NCBI GenBank assembly: GCA_032433595.1
Contig: JASWJB010000021.1
Coordinates: forward strand, 1 to 64,000
From: Conoideocrella luteorostrata
Lineage: Eukaryota; Ascomycota; Sordariomycetes; Hypocreales; Clavicipitaceae
Length of the DNA: 64,000 nucleotides
Direction: 5' to 3'
A model generated the notes under the pieces. That model saw nothing but the letters and a program-made list of their open reading frames with translations. It was not told where the DNA came from and made no database searches. How positions within the stretch are numbered: the stretch's first letter is position 1; each line of letters starts with the position of its first letter. Of this stretch, positions 1-12,800 are shown piece by piece. Both the position numbers and the translations under genes were made by a program.

Positions 1-836
1 AAAAAAAAGAAAAAGGATTCGCCAGCCGACAGTCTAATCGATGGCCTGCTGGACTTCGCTTGCTGATAAATGAGTCTAGAAGTAAAAAGAGAAAGGGAGG
101 GGGAAGGGGAGCAGCAAGGAGATAGCAACAAAGGAGATGTTGGGCGGACAATTGCTTACTATGCAGTAGTAAGCCTCCCCGAAAGGGGCCAATCACGATG
201 GACGACGGAAGCAGTCTGCCGAATTGCGCCTCTTAGGACCACGCCAGCTGACAGGGGAGTGCGGCAGCGCAGTGGAGCACGTTTGGTGGGGCGCACTTGT
301 TTGGCTTCCGCGGGTTAAACTGTCTCGAGAGTAACTAACAGTAAGTACGGCGTACTATACGGAGTAGTGTCCCATCTCACCCCCCATCTCACCCCAGACC
401 ATCATCCCACCATCAAGGCTGCCCATGGCACAGAAGAGGGCTCTCACCACGTGTGGACCATGTCGCAAACTGCACTAATATTTTTAGTAAACACATATTG
501 GGACAAGAAGAAGAAATAAGAAACCAGCGCCAAGGACGTCTTCATAAAGCGGGCATGGCCGGGCTGTCTTATAAGTCAACGGCGCTAGAATTCTACGATG
601 AGCTTCGAGCCGACCAAGACATCTCCATCTCAGAAAGGTCGTCTATTGCCTGTCGTGACACTTCCCCCCTAATTTAGACTGCCCTTTGTAACTTCAGCCT
701 GGTTTGGCCCGCAGGAGAGCGGCTTTGCATCAGCACGCACCAACATACACCCGTCGCAAAGACGCTCATTCGTCCGTCGCAAGCCAACATCACATAGTCG
801 TCACCTCAACCCGTCTCAACCAACACATTATTTGTC
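1..836. other. Upstream region of NRPS1, no gene seen
   Basis: I find no convincing coding sequence. Short open frames at 70-318 and 453-677 have no recognisable domain or splice partner, and the 704-1198 frame overlaps the NRPS1 start out of frame. A direct/inverted TACGG..CGTA motif sits near 344-366. No upstream exon encoding the missing N-terminal half of the first condensation domain of NRPS1 is visible, so this is most simply promoter and 5' leader. Confidence 0.6.
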
Positions 837-3800
837 ATGCGGTCGCACACGCTTCAGGCGCAGCCAGCTACGCCTCAGGCCACTACACCCGCCCACGTTA
901 TCAAACACGTTGGCTCGCTTTGTCACAAGAGGCCCGAAATTGGCCTGTTGGGCCTCGTCAACGCTGTTTGGGCTATTATTATCTGGCAGCACACCGGACT
1001 GGAAGATGTCCGCTTCGTCACAGCCACCACGACTTCCGCCTCGGGGAGAAACAACGACGCAAGCACGACCTACCATGTCTGCGCCGTAAATATCGACGGC
1101 GGCACTGGCATCGCCGAGCTTGTCCGGCTCGCACAGAACGGCACCAAGGATCTCACGCCAGATCAGCTCCCCCTGCTACCTCGGTCCTCCCGCCATGACG
1201 GCGTCAACGCGGCGCTGCTCCAGTCCATGACGAGGCTGAGCACGGACAGGACCCACCTGTCAACCAACACCCCGCACACCAGCACTAAGCCCAATGCCGC
1301 TAGGGCGCTGATTGAGCTCGTTGCTGTCCCCTCGACCGCTGGGGATTTAGAGGTCGCCTTGCACTCTTCGGATTCGGTGGCGGGTGAACAACACGTAGCC
1401 AATGATCTTTTGGCTTCTTTCTCGCATGTAATCAGCCTGGTGACAGAGGCTGCCGGCGACAACGATAGGCTGGATGCGCTAGACCTAGTTAGCCAACATG
1501 ACAAGACCAAGCTCTGGGCCTGGAATAGCGCCCAGCTCTCAGAGACGGTCGAGGAATGCGTGCACACCCTCTTCGTCCGTCGGGCCCGCGAGCAGCCTGA
1601 TATGCCCGCCGTGGACGCCTGGGACGGACGATTCACCTACAGCGAGCTGGACGCCATCTCGAGCCGGATTGCAGAGTGGCTTATGCGCGAGGAGCGGGTC
1701 CAACCCGAGTCCATTGTGCCACTATGCTTCGAAAAGAGCTGCTGGGCGATAGCGGCGCTCATGGGCGTCATCAAAGCTGGTGGCGCCATTGTTTTCATTG
1801 ACCCGGCGAATCCAGTCAGTAGAAGAAGAGATATCCTGGATCAAATTGATGGGCGGTTCCTCCTGGCGTCGCCGAGCCAGGCCGAGGCGTGGGAGAAGGA
1901 GACGGCTGTCAGGACGATTGTAGTTGACGCGCAATTCGTTGCGCAGCTTCCCGGTGCGAGGCAAGTGCCCGAACCCGGCGTTGCTCCTGCGAACCTCCTC
2001 TATCTCATCTTCACTTCTGGCAGTACTGGCAGGCCAAAGGGATGTCTAATCCCTCACGAGGCCTTTGTATCTGGCGCGCTCCAGCATGCTGCCAAGTCGA
2101 ACCTGGGTCGTGGTACCCGGGTCATGCAGCTGGCCTCGTACAGCTTCGATGTTAGCATGTTGGAGATCCTGACATCGCTCATCTCTGGCGCCTGTGTCTG
2201 CACACCCGACATGGCTAGCCTGGCCCAGGGTCTACATCCCATTATGCAACAGTTCTCCATCACCTGGGCTTTCCTGACCCCGTCCATGGTCAAGCTGCTG
2301 CGGCCGGATCTTGTGCCTACCCTGAAGACCCTTGTTCTGGGCGGCGAGCCGCTCCACAAGATTGACATCGAAACCTGGGCACCACACCTGCAACTGATCA
2401 ATGGATATGGCCCCTCTGAGTGCTCGGTTGCTGCCGCCGGCGACCCGCACCTGACGCCGAGCAGTGACCCGTCGAATGTCGGTCGCGCTCTCGGCGGACT
2501 ATGCTGGATCGTTGATGCTGAGAATCATGATAGTCTCGTACCCCTTGGCGCCGTGGGTGAATTGCTGATTTCCGGTCCCATTCTGGCCAGGGGTTATTTG
2601 AACGACGCCGAAAAGACCGCCGCGGCATTCATTGAGAATCCCGCATGGACTGAGGGATGGTCTCTCACGCCCCAAGTCAGAACCGAACCGATGCGTTTCT
2701 ACAAGACCGGTGACTTGGCAAGATTCAATTCGGACGGCACCATTCAGATTTTGGGCCGCAAGGATACCCAAATTAAGCTTCGTGGATTGCGAATCGAATT
2801 GGGAGAAGTTGAACACAACATTGCCAAGCACCCACACGTAAAACACGTCACCGCCTTCCTGCCCAAGACTGGCCTGTGCAAAGAGAAGATTGTCACTGTC
2901 ATTTGTCTTGGCGAATTTGCGAGCGAATCCAAGCCCGGCCAGTCGGATGCACCCATCAACGTGCTGTTGGAAAGCGAGCGACCAGCGGTGCGGGAGCAGG
3001 CCGACGCCGTTCGCAGCCATCTGCGCGACTGTGTGCCCGAGTACATGATCCCAGCCGTATGGATCGTGATCGAGCAATGGCCGTTGCTGGTCTCAGGAAA
3101 GCTTGACCGTAAAAGGATTGTGAAATGGGTGTTGGACATGGACCAGGGGCTTTATAATAGCCTGATGGGTTTCCTCGTCGATAATATCGAAGAGATTGAC
3201 TCGACTGAGGACGGAGAGCAGGAGGCTGAGATCAATGACGGGCTTTCAGAGATCGAGAGAGTTCTCCGCGACATATTCGCTCGCGCACTCAACTCTCCGG
3301 CCCAGAATATGCCCCTCGACAAGTCCTTCATTGGGCTTGGCGGCGATAGTCTTGCTGCCATGCGCGTCGTCTCCGAGGCTACAAATGCCGGCTTGACAAT
3401 GACGGTCAAAGATATGCTTCAGAGCAAGGGCATTGTTGATCTAGCTATTCGTGTAGCACAAAACTCCGACTTGAATTCTAGCACGAAGGCCTCCCATGCT
3501 TCGTTCCAGCTCTCTCGGGCTCAGAAATTGCTTCTCAGCAACATGGCTGGGACGGATAATGTGGAAGCAAGGCAAAGCAGCGATGGCCTTCTCCTCGCTT
3601 TGGACAGCACCGTCTCGCCTACTAAACTCCAGGCTGCTATTACCAACCTAGTTAACCGCCACTCTATTTTGACGGCGCGCCTCGTCTGGAAGGATGGTGC
3701 CTACAGCCAGAGCATTGCGACCCAGACTGAGAATTCGTACCGCTTCGAGGAGCACGCCATTGACAAGCCTGAAGAAATTGCTGCCATCATAGCAACTGCT

Positions 3801-6800
3801 CAGCGTGCCGTAATGATCTCTGGACCAGTCTTTTCAGCCGATCTCATTAAATCAGGCACCGAGCAGCAGCTTCTTCTGACGGCCCATCGCGCCGTAGTCG
3901 ACTCTGAGTCCTGGGCAATCATCATCCGAGAACTGGACATGATGCTTGGCCGCAACGCCGGGCTCCCCGTCAATGACAAATCCGTAAGGTCTGTGTCCTT
4001 CCAGAACTGGGTCGAAATTGAGAGACAGGCAAGCGAGCTAGAAGCGCCTGGAAAGGAAACTCGAGCCAAATCATCTATATTCGAGCCTTCAAAATCCGAC
4101 CTGGACTACTGGGGTGTAAAGGGACGTACTCAAACCGTAGGTGATATTATCGAGCAGGCTACAGAGATCGACGAGGGAACAGTCGCTTTGCTTTCAAGTA
4201 GCAAGGTGCATGAGGCATTGCGTACCAACGCCGTGGATTTCCTGGTCGCAAGTTTGCTTCTTTCGTTCAGCCAGATTTTCGCCGACCGAGAGAGCGTGCC
4301 CACCTTGTCTGTGTGGGAAGATGAGCGTGCAAGTGCATCTCAAGAATTTGCTATCGACCTCGCGACGACTGTTGGTCAATTCGAGACGGCGTCTCTTGTG
4401 GTCATTAACACAGGCGAAAGGGACAACAACGACGGATGGGTGAATTTTTTGAAGAGGTCCAAGGACGCCCGCCGCATGGGAGCGAGTTCTATTCCCTCAG
4501 ACAAACAAGCCTCTGCAAGCACCTCGGAAATTTCATTGCGCTACAAAAGTCTGTCAAACGTCTTCGACCGCCCCAATGCTCTTCTCAAGCGCGAGACTCG
4601 TTCCTACTTCGTTCCGTGGATGTTGGGCGCGAGGATCAATATCCCCCAGACAAGCGTCATCAATATCACGGCTGACGCCGTCAACGGGAGGATCCAGCTC
4701 ACCTTCTCATATGATAGGCATATTAAAGATTCGGCACGCGTTGCATCCTGGATCGCGGCCGTGCAGCCAACGATCATCTCGCTTGTCTCCAGGATGCTTG
4801 TTGCCTCTGTTGAATACACTTTATCTGATTTCCCGCTACTCAACCCGCTGAGCTACGAAGGTCTCGACGAGCTCGTGAAAGAACGGCTGTCCCGAATTGG
4901 GCTCGGCTCTGGCCCCGACTCTCTGGCTCCGTTAATCGAGGACATATACCCGTGCTCACCCCTCCAGCAGGATCTCCTGCTTAGCCAGAACCGTACGACC
5001 GGCTTGTACGAGTACTACCACATCGCTGAGCTGAAGCCACGCGATTTCAGTGCCTCGGTGGACGTCGACAGGCTCGTCCGAGCGTGGTCGCAGGTTGTAC
5101 AGCGACACGCGTCTCTGCGCACTGTTTTTGTTGAGAATGCCGATGGCCAAACACTGTTTGACCAAATCGTGCTTGCTCACATCGATCCGAACGTTTCTAT
5201 TCTAGACTTTGACAGCTCGACGGAAGACGTCCAGACATTATTAGCTAACCAGTCCTCTATCACATTCCAGGGCCCTCAGCCTCCTCACCGAATGACTATT
5301 TGCCGCTTCTCGAGAGCTAACCATGTCGTGATTAAGCTTGAAATCAACCACGCCATTGTGGATGGTGCCTCTGCAGGAGTCTTGCTTCGTGATATACTGC
5401 AAGCGTATGATGGGCAAGCCAACGCCTGGGGGCCGGCATTGCCTTTCCGCAAATACATTGCCCACATCCGTCGGACTCCTGTGGACTCGTCGCTCGAATT
5501 TTGGGCATCATACCTAAAAGGCCAAACGGCGACAATAATCCCCAAACTCGCTACTCTGGAGACCGCTGGACATGAACAAGTGGCCGAGAGACGGCTGAGC
5601 GTGGTGGATGTGCCTCTAGCAAGCGAGGGCGTCTCCGACGAAAAACTTTCTGCCTTTTGTCGAGGTGCCTCCGTCACACCTGCCAATGTTTTCCAGGCTG
5701 CATGGGCCCTTGTTCTCCGGCATTACGCCGAATCTCCCGAGGATGTTTGCTTTGGCTTCCTCTCGGCAGGTCGCGACGCTCCTTTGCCTGGTATCCAGGA
5801 TGGCGTTGGTGCGTTCTTGACCATGCTTGTGAGCCGTCTTCGCTTTGTTGTAGATAGAAGCAAGCAGAAGAGCAGCACGGCTATTTACACTCTCTTGGAC
5901 GCCGTACAAGCCACAGCCGGGGACTACGTCAAAGCACTGCCACACCAGCACGTGGGTCTGTCCAATATCCAGCATGCTTTGATGACAAGCGGCAGCCCTC
6001 TCTTCAACACCATTATCGCCTTCAACCGTGATGTAGAGAGCCCGGCTGGCTCATCGCTCCTGTTCAAGAGCATAGGGGACTACGAGCCCGATGAGTACGC
6101 TGTTGTCGTGGACGTAACCTTTGCGGAGTCACACGGCGTGCGCGCGACCCTGCGCCATTGGACCGATTACCTGACCACCGAGCAGGTGCGCAGCATCGCC
6201 AGCGCGTATGGCAGAGCGGTCGAGGTCATTATTTCACACCCGGACACCCCAATCGGCGAAGTGAGCATTGTGGGTGCACACCATATGGAGAGATTCCGGT
6301 CTTTCAACGCGCATCCTCTGCCAAGGGCTGATCGGTTGGTGTTTACACGGTTTGAGGAGCATGCCCACGCACAGCCGCATGCGCAGGCTGTATGCGCGTG
6401 GGATGGTGAGTGGACGTACGCACAACTCGACGATATGTCCACTCGGCTCGCTCACTTTCTCCGTACACTCGGGGTAGGACCTGAGGTCATTGTGCCTCAC
6501 TGCTTCCCCAAGTCCGGCTGGGCCGTCGTGACGTGCCTGGCTATCGTCAAAGCTGGCGGTGCCTTTGTGGGCCTTGACCCAACACACCCAAAGAAACGGC
6601 TGGTAGGACTGGTGCAAGATGTAGGTGCCAAGGTGGTGTGTCTGGCGCCTGAGAATCTGCATCTCTTCGAGGAAAGCGACGGCCTGAGAATCGTGGTAGT
6701 AGCGCCCGAGGTTGTGGCGAACCTGTCGCCGAAACAGGGCCGGCCGTGTACTTCAGTTCGGCCGGACAATGCTGCCTGCGTTGTCTTCACATCCGGGACA

Positions 6801-9800
6801 ACGGGTCGCCCCAAGGCTGTCGTGGTGGAGCACGCCTCCATGTCAAGCCTGTCAGACTTGATGGGATCGGCGGTGCACATTGGCCCTGAGGCGCGTGTAT
6901 TCCAATTTGCCAGCTACACCTTTGATACATCGAATCAGGACACTTTCACTACTCTTCAGCGCGGCGGGTGCCTGTGCGTGCCCTCGGAGGAGGATCGTGT
7001 CAACGATCCCGCCGGCGCCATCGTCCGACTGCGAGCTAACCACGCCCACTTGACAAGCACTGTCATCAGCTTGCTGCGCCCGGAGACGGTGCCACAGCTG
7101 AAATGGCTCTTCAGCGCCGGCGAGTCTCTCACTCGTGAGAACGTCCAAGTGTGGGCGCCGGCCGTCGAGCTTTACAACAGCTATGGTCCGGCCGAGGCCT
7201 GCGTCGCCGTGACCTGCACGCCGACCCGGCTTGACCCCTTGGCTAGCCCCGTTAACATCGGCAAGTCGTTTGGTGGCTGGACATGGATTGTCGACGCCAC
7301 CGATCACCAGAAGTTAGTGCCTCTTGGCGCTGTGGGGGAGTTGCTGCTGGAGGGACCGCTCCTTGCTCGTCACTACCTTAACGATGCCCCCAGGACGGCT
7401 GCAGCTTTTGTCGAGAACCCTAGGTGGGCTAAGGAGATGACACCTGGCCGTGACAGACGCTTCTACCGAACTGGTGATCTATGCCGCTACAACAGCGACG
7501 GCAGCCTGACAATTATTGGCCGTCGAGACTCCCAGGTCAAGATCCACGGACAGCGTGTCGAGCTCGACCACATCAAGTATGCGGTGCAGACGCAGCTAGC
7601 TGAGGTTAGCGCGCAGAGTCTCGTATCAGTCGATGCCTTGACGCTACCCAGGGTCCTAGCAAAGGATAAGACGCTTGTCGCCTTTGTTCAATTCCTCGAG
7701 CGCGACTTTGACAACTCTGCCGATAACAGCCTGGCTATGCCCGTCAGTGATGCCCTGTCTATCGAATTTTCCGACTTGCAGCGCGCCCTGAAAACAATTC
7801 TTCCCAATTACATGGTCCCCGCCATGTTTGTTCCCATCAAGGAGACACCAAGGACCAACAGCGGCAAGCTAGCCCGAAATGTTCTGCGCGAAATAGTTTC
7901 CAATCTTTCCGATCAAGATATGGCCCGCTGCATGCTTCAGGGCGACATCAGCTACAGAAAAGCACCTGAGACGGAACAGGAGAAGATGCTACAGGCCGTA
8001 TGGGCCAAAGTGCTATCCGTGCCTCTGGAAAAGGTAGGATCAAATGATGACTTCTTCCAAATTGGTGGTGATTCTGTCGTGGCCATGCGTCTCGCGGCGG
8101 CTGCCCGTACTGACGGTATGTCTTTAACCGTGGCCGACATCTTCGCCAACCCCGTCTTGTCGAAGATGGCTATAGTGGCTCGAACTGCCAAAGACGAAGC
8201 TCTGGAGGAGGAGGAGCACCAAGCATTTGATCTCGTGCAGGTATCATCATCGGAGCCTTCTCAGGACTTGGACGCGATTCGCACCGAGGCAGCAGTACAA
8301 TGCGGTGTCAGACCTGACGTTGTTACCGACTTGTACCCCTGTACACCCCTGCAAGAGGGTCTTATTGCCCTTTCAATGAGACAGACGGGCGCGTACAAGG
8401 ACCAGCGCATCTTCCGCCTCACTGACGAAAATTATGATGTCGGCCCATTCCGTCGTGCCTTGGACGCTGTTGTTCGTGCCGAGCCCATTCTGCGCACGCG
8501 CTTCGTGAGCACAGGCGCTGGAGTGATACACCAGGCCGTGCTAAACGTGGCCATTGCATGGGTGGAACGTAACGACTTGAAAGCCTATCTGCAGGAAGAC
8601 TTGGACACTCCGGTGACATATGGCAGCGCATTGATTCGGCTCGCTCTGATCAATGAGGAAGATGGATCACGCTACATCGTTTGGTCTGGTCACCATGCTC
8701 TTTGCGACGGCTTCAGCATGGACATCACCTTCGAGCAGATCTCATACGCCATGGCCCACAACGGCACCGTGTCGCCCAAACCAGTGCCATTCAAGAACTT
8801 TATCCGCCATCTCAGTGAAGAAGCTTGTGATGAGTCGGCGCGGAACTTCTGGGAGGGTCAGTTCCCTGCTACTGGGTCGGTGCCGCCCAAGTTCCCGCCT
8901 GTACCTGCGGGTCACCAGGTGGTGCCGCATCGTGCGTGCCGGTCGAAGCTCAATGTCACCCGCGCCCCTGGCAGCAAGATCTCCGTCACAAATTACCTTC
9001 GCGGCGCATGGGGCCTCATTGTGGCCCGACACCTTGACAGCCCGGACGTGCTGTTCGGTGTTACTCTCTCCGGTAGGAACGCACCGGTCCGCGACATTTC
9101 CACTATGAACGGTCCTACCATGACCACCGTCCCGTTCCGCATGTCTGTCCCCTATGATGGCGAGACAACAGTAGCCCAATACTTGGAGTCTGTGCATGCC
9201 CAAGCCTTGGAAATGACACCATTCGAACACACTGGTCTACAGAACATTCGACGCCTCAATGACCAAGCTCGCGCCGCGATCGATAACATGGCACATAGAT
9301 TTGCTGTGGAGCCGATAGCTGGAGGTGAGACTCTCGAGGGCATGGAATCCGTTTCTGTTGCCCTGCCTGGCGGGTTTTACACGGATCCATTGGTCATCAG
9401 AAACTACGCCCATGACGATGGCACTATCGAAGTTGAAGCCAAGTACGACTACACCCTTATCTCAGACCAGAAGATGCAGAGACTTCTTCGCCAATACGTT
9501 CATGTTGTGCGACAGCTGCTCATCAAGCCGGATATGCGCCTTGCGGATGTCGAACTTCTTGGTCCCGAGGACGTGAATGACATCATGGAGTGGAACGGTA
9601 AAGTCATTCCTGAGACGGTACAAGAGTGTGTGCATCATCTAGTCGCCAAGCGGACGCAAAAAAGCCCGCATGCCGAGGCTGTTTGTGCCTGGGATGGCGC
9701 ATACACCTTCGCTGAACTGGATTCAGTCACTGAGAGACTCGCGGCTCACCTTCAGAGCCTTGGTATTGGTCCAGAAGTAGTGGTCGCGCTTTGCTTCGAC

Positions 9801-12800
9801 AAGTCCAAGTGGAACGTGGTCTCAATGTTGTCCATCCTGAAAGCAGGCGGCTGCTACACTGCCTTGGACCCTGCATACCCGGCGGCTCGTATGCAGGACA
9901 TCCTCCAAGCTGTCAAGACACCCCTGGTCCTCTGCTCTCCCGTGCATGCCGAAAAGCTCAATGGCATGTCTTCTTGTGTACTGCCCATCAGTGATTACTT
10001 TCTGGAGTCTCTGCAAGCTCCGGTCTACCGAGTCACATCCACTGTGCAGCCATCTAACATGGCCTTCATTGTCTTCACATCGGGCAGCACTGGTAAGCCC
10101 AAGGGTGCCGTCGTTGAACACCGCAGCATTTGCTCCATGCAGCATTATGAGGGACCCTACGTGGGCATGGGTCCGGATACGCGGACCCTGCAATTCGCCT
10201 CGCATGTCTTCGATGTATCGAACTCGGAGGTCTTCACAACCTTGGTGCACGGAGGTTGTGTCTGCGTGCCTTCCGAAGAGGAGCGAATGAACGATATCAC
10301 TGGTGCCCTCAACAGGTACAGAGCGAACTGGTCCTTCCAGGTCCCCACCATGGCGGATACACTTGACCCGGACTTTTTGCCCGGCTTGAAGTATTTGGCT
10401 TTGGGTGGTGAGGCTATCAGCCAGGGCCTGTGTGACAAATGGGCGGGCAGAGTAACACTGCTCAACGTAAGTCATGCTGTATTTACACTCTTACTTTTCT
10501 TTGTTTCTTTATCTATTTTCTTTCTACTCTGTTTTCGACAAGGAGAGGCTAATTTCATCGTGATTCTGAAATACAGTCCTACGGTCCATCAGAGTGCAGC
10601 ATCTGGACAAGCGTCTCGCATCTGCTGCCGGGAACCAAATCCCCCAACAACATTGGCCGCGGTCTAGGTTGCCGAACATGGGTCACCGACCAAAATGACC
10701 ACAACCGCCTGGTGGCTATTGGTTGCGTTGGCGAGCTGTGTGTCGAAGGCCCCATTGTCACCCGTGGATACGTGGCCAGCCCTAAGCATACAGCAGCCGC
10801 GTACATCGATAACCCGGCCTTTGCCGGGACTCTAGGCATCCGGGAGATGCGCATGTACAAGACGGGTGATCTGGTCAAGTACGATTCGGATGGCTCACTG
10901 CTCTATGTTGGCCGCAAAGATAATCAAGTCAAAATCCGTGGTCAGCGTATGGAACTCGGTGAAGTTGAACTAAACATCATTGCCAACAATATAGAGGCTG
11001 ATTCGGTCGTCGTCGAGAAAATTTTTCAAGGTGGCGACAAGGAGCGTGTTGCACTGGCTGCCTTCTTCATGCTGACCTCGGAGCGATCTGGCAAGGACTC
11101 AGGTTATACTTCCGAAGATGAGGACAACAAGCGCAAGCAGCAACGCTCACTACTACAGGATGACATGGAGCCCGTGCGAGATCAGCTTGTTGCGCTCCGC
11201 CGCACCCTGACAGAAACCATCCCTCCTTACATGGTGCCATCTTTCTTCATTCCACTGCGCCGCATGCCTGTGACACAGACGGGTAAGAAGGACCGCAAAT
11301 CGCTACGAGCCCTCGGTGCATCCCTGAACCAAGATCAACTGCGGGTATATGCTATGGATGATGCTGGAGACAACGTGGCCGCCGAGGATGGTGGCCGGCC
11401 ATGCGCCACCGACGCGGAGAAGCGGCTTCGCACCATGTGGGCTGACGTTCTCGGCATCGCCCGGGAGGAATCAATCTCAGCCCACGACAGCTTCTTCCTC
11501 AGAGGCGGTGATTCCATCCAAGCAATGCGTCTTGCGGCGGCAGCTCGCCGTGTGGGTAAGACCTTGACGGTGGCGGACATGTTCCGCATGCCACGTCTGT
11601 TCCAGATGGCTGAACTCTGGGAGCGTGATGATGGCGATCACCAAGACGCAGTTGTAGTGCCATTCTCGCTACTTAAGCCAGACACCATCGGCAATGCGAT
11701 CCAAGAGGCTGCATGCCAGTGCAATGTTAAGGAAGACGACATCGAGGACATCTACCTCGCTTCACCGCTACAGGAAGGTCTCATGGCCGTGTCTACTCGA
11801 AAACCAGGCGCCTATGTCACCGCAAGGATCTTTGATCTGCCAGCACACATCGATATGGAGCGCTTCAAGTCGGCTTGGCAGGAGGCAGCTGACAAATTTC
11901 CCATCCTGAGAACGCGCATCATCCTGGGTCGCACGTCTGAGTCTCTCCAGGTTGTGCTCAAGGAGAAGATGACCTGGGATGTCATCAACGGCGAAGAGTC
12001 AGCCGAGACATTCTTGGCCCGGCGAGGCATCGCAAACATCGTATACGGCGGTAGGCTTTGTGCTTTCGCCATCGATGCCAAGTCTCGTAAGTTTGCTTTC
12101 GCTCTCCACCACGCCCTCTACGATGGTTGGAGCGCTTCCGTACTGCTTGGAGCCGTAGAGAAAATCTACAAAGGAGACAAATGCCCGGTCGGACCTGCTT
12201 TCAATGTATTTATCCAACATCTCTCTCAAACCGACAAAAACATCTCGGATGACTTCTGGCGTGACCAATTAAGCGGAACCCCTGCTCACTTCCCAAAGCT
12301 ACCAAACAAGGCATATGAGCCAAAGAACACATCCATAGCCTCTCATACCATCCAGCTGCCAGCATCAGATAATCTACCAACTGGTATTCTCAAATCGACG
12401 TTGCTCAGAGCCGCCTGGGCCCTAGTTAGCGCCCGCCATGCTGAGTCCAACGACATCACCTTCGGTGCCGCACAGTCAGGTCGTGATTGTGCTGTTCGTG
12501 GCATCGACGAAGTCATCGGACCCATTGTCGCGACGGTGCCAATTCGCATCCGCATCGACAAGAAGGAGAGCATCATCAGCTTCCTAGGACGAATCCAAGA
12601 GCAATCTGTTGCTATGATTGCGCACCAGCACGCCGGCGTCCAAACCCTTCGCCAGTTGGGCAAGGACGTTCATGGAGCGCTAGAATTCACAACTTTGTTC
12701 GAGTTCGGTGACGATTCTCAACCAAAACATGATTTCATAACTGAGGTGCAGAGGCCCGAGTTGCTAGATGGCTTCTGGTCGTATCCCATTGTCATGGAGT

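Noticed and set aside
704..1198. 164-codon plus-strand frame overlapping the NRPS1 start
   Set aside because: It runs over NRPS1 in another frame, is His/Arg-rich and has no domain; the NRPS1 frame is the coding one.
9742..10475. Long antisense frames within NRPS1 (for example 9822-10475)
   Set aside because: They are shadows of the NRPS coding strand, with no domains.
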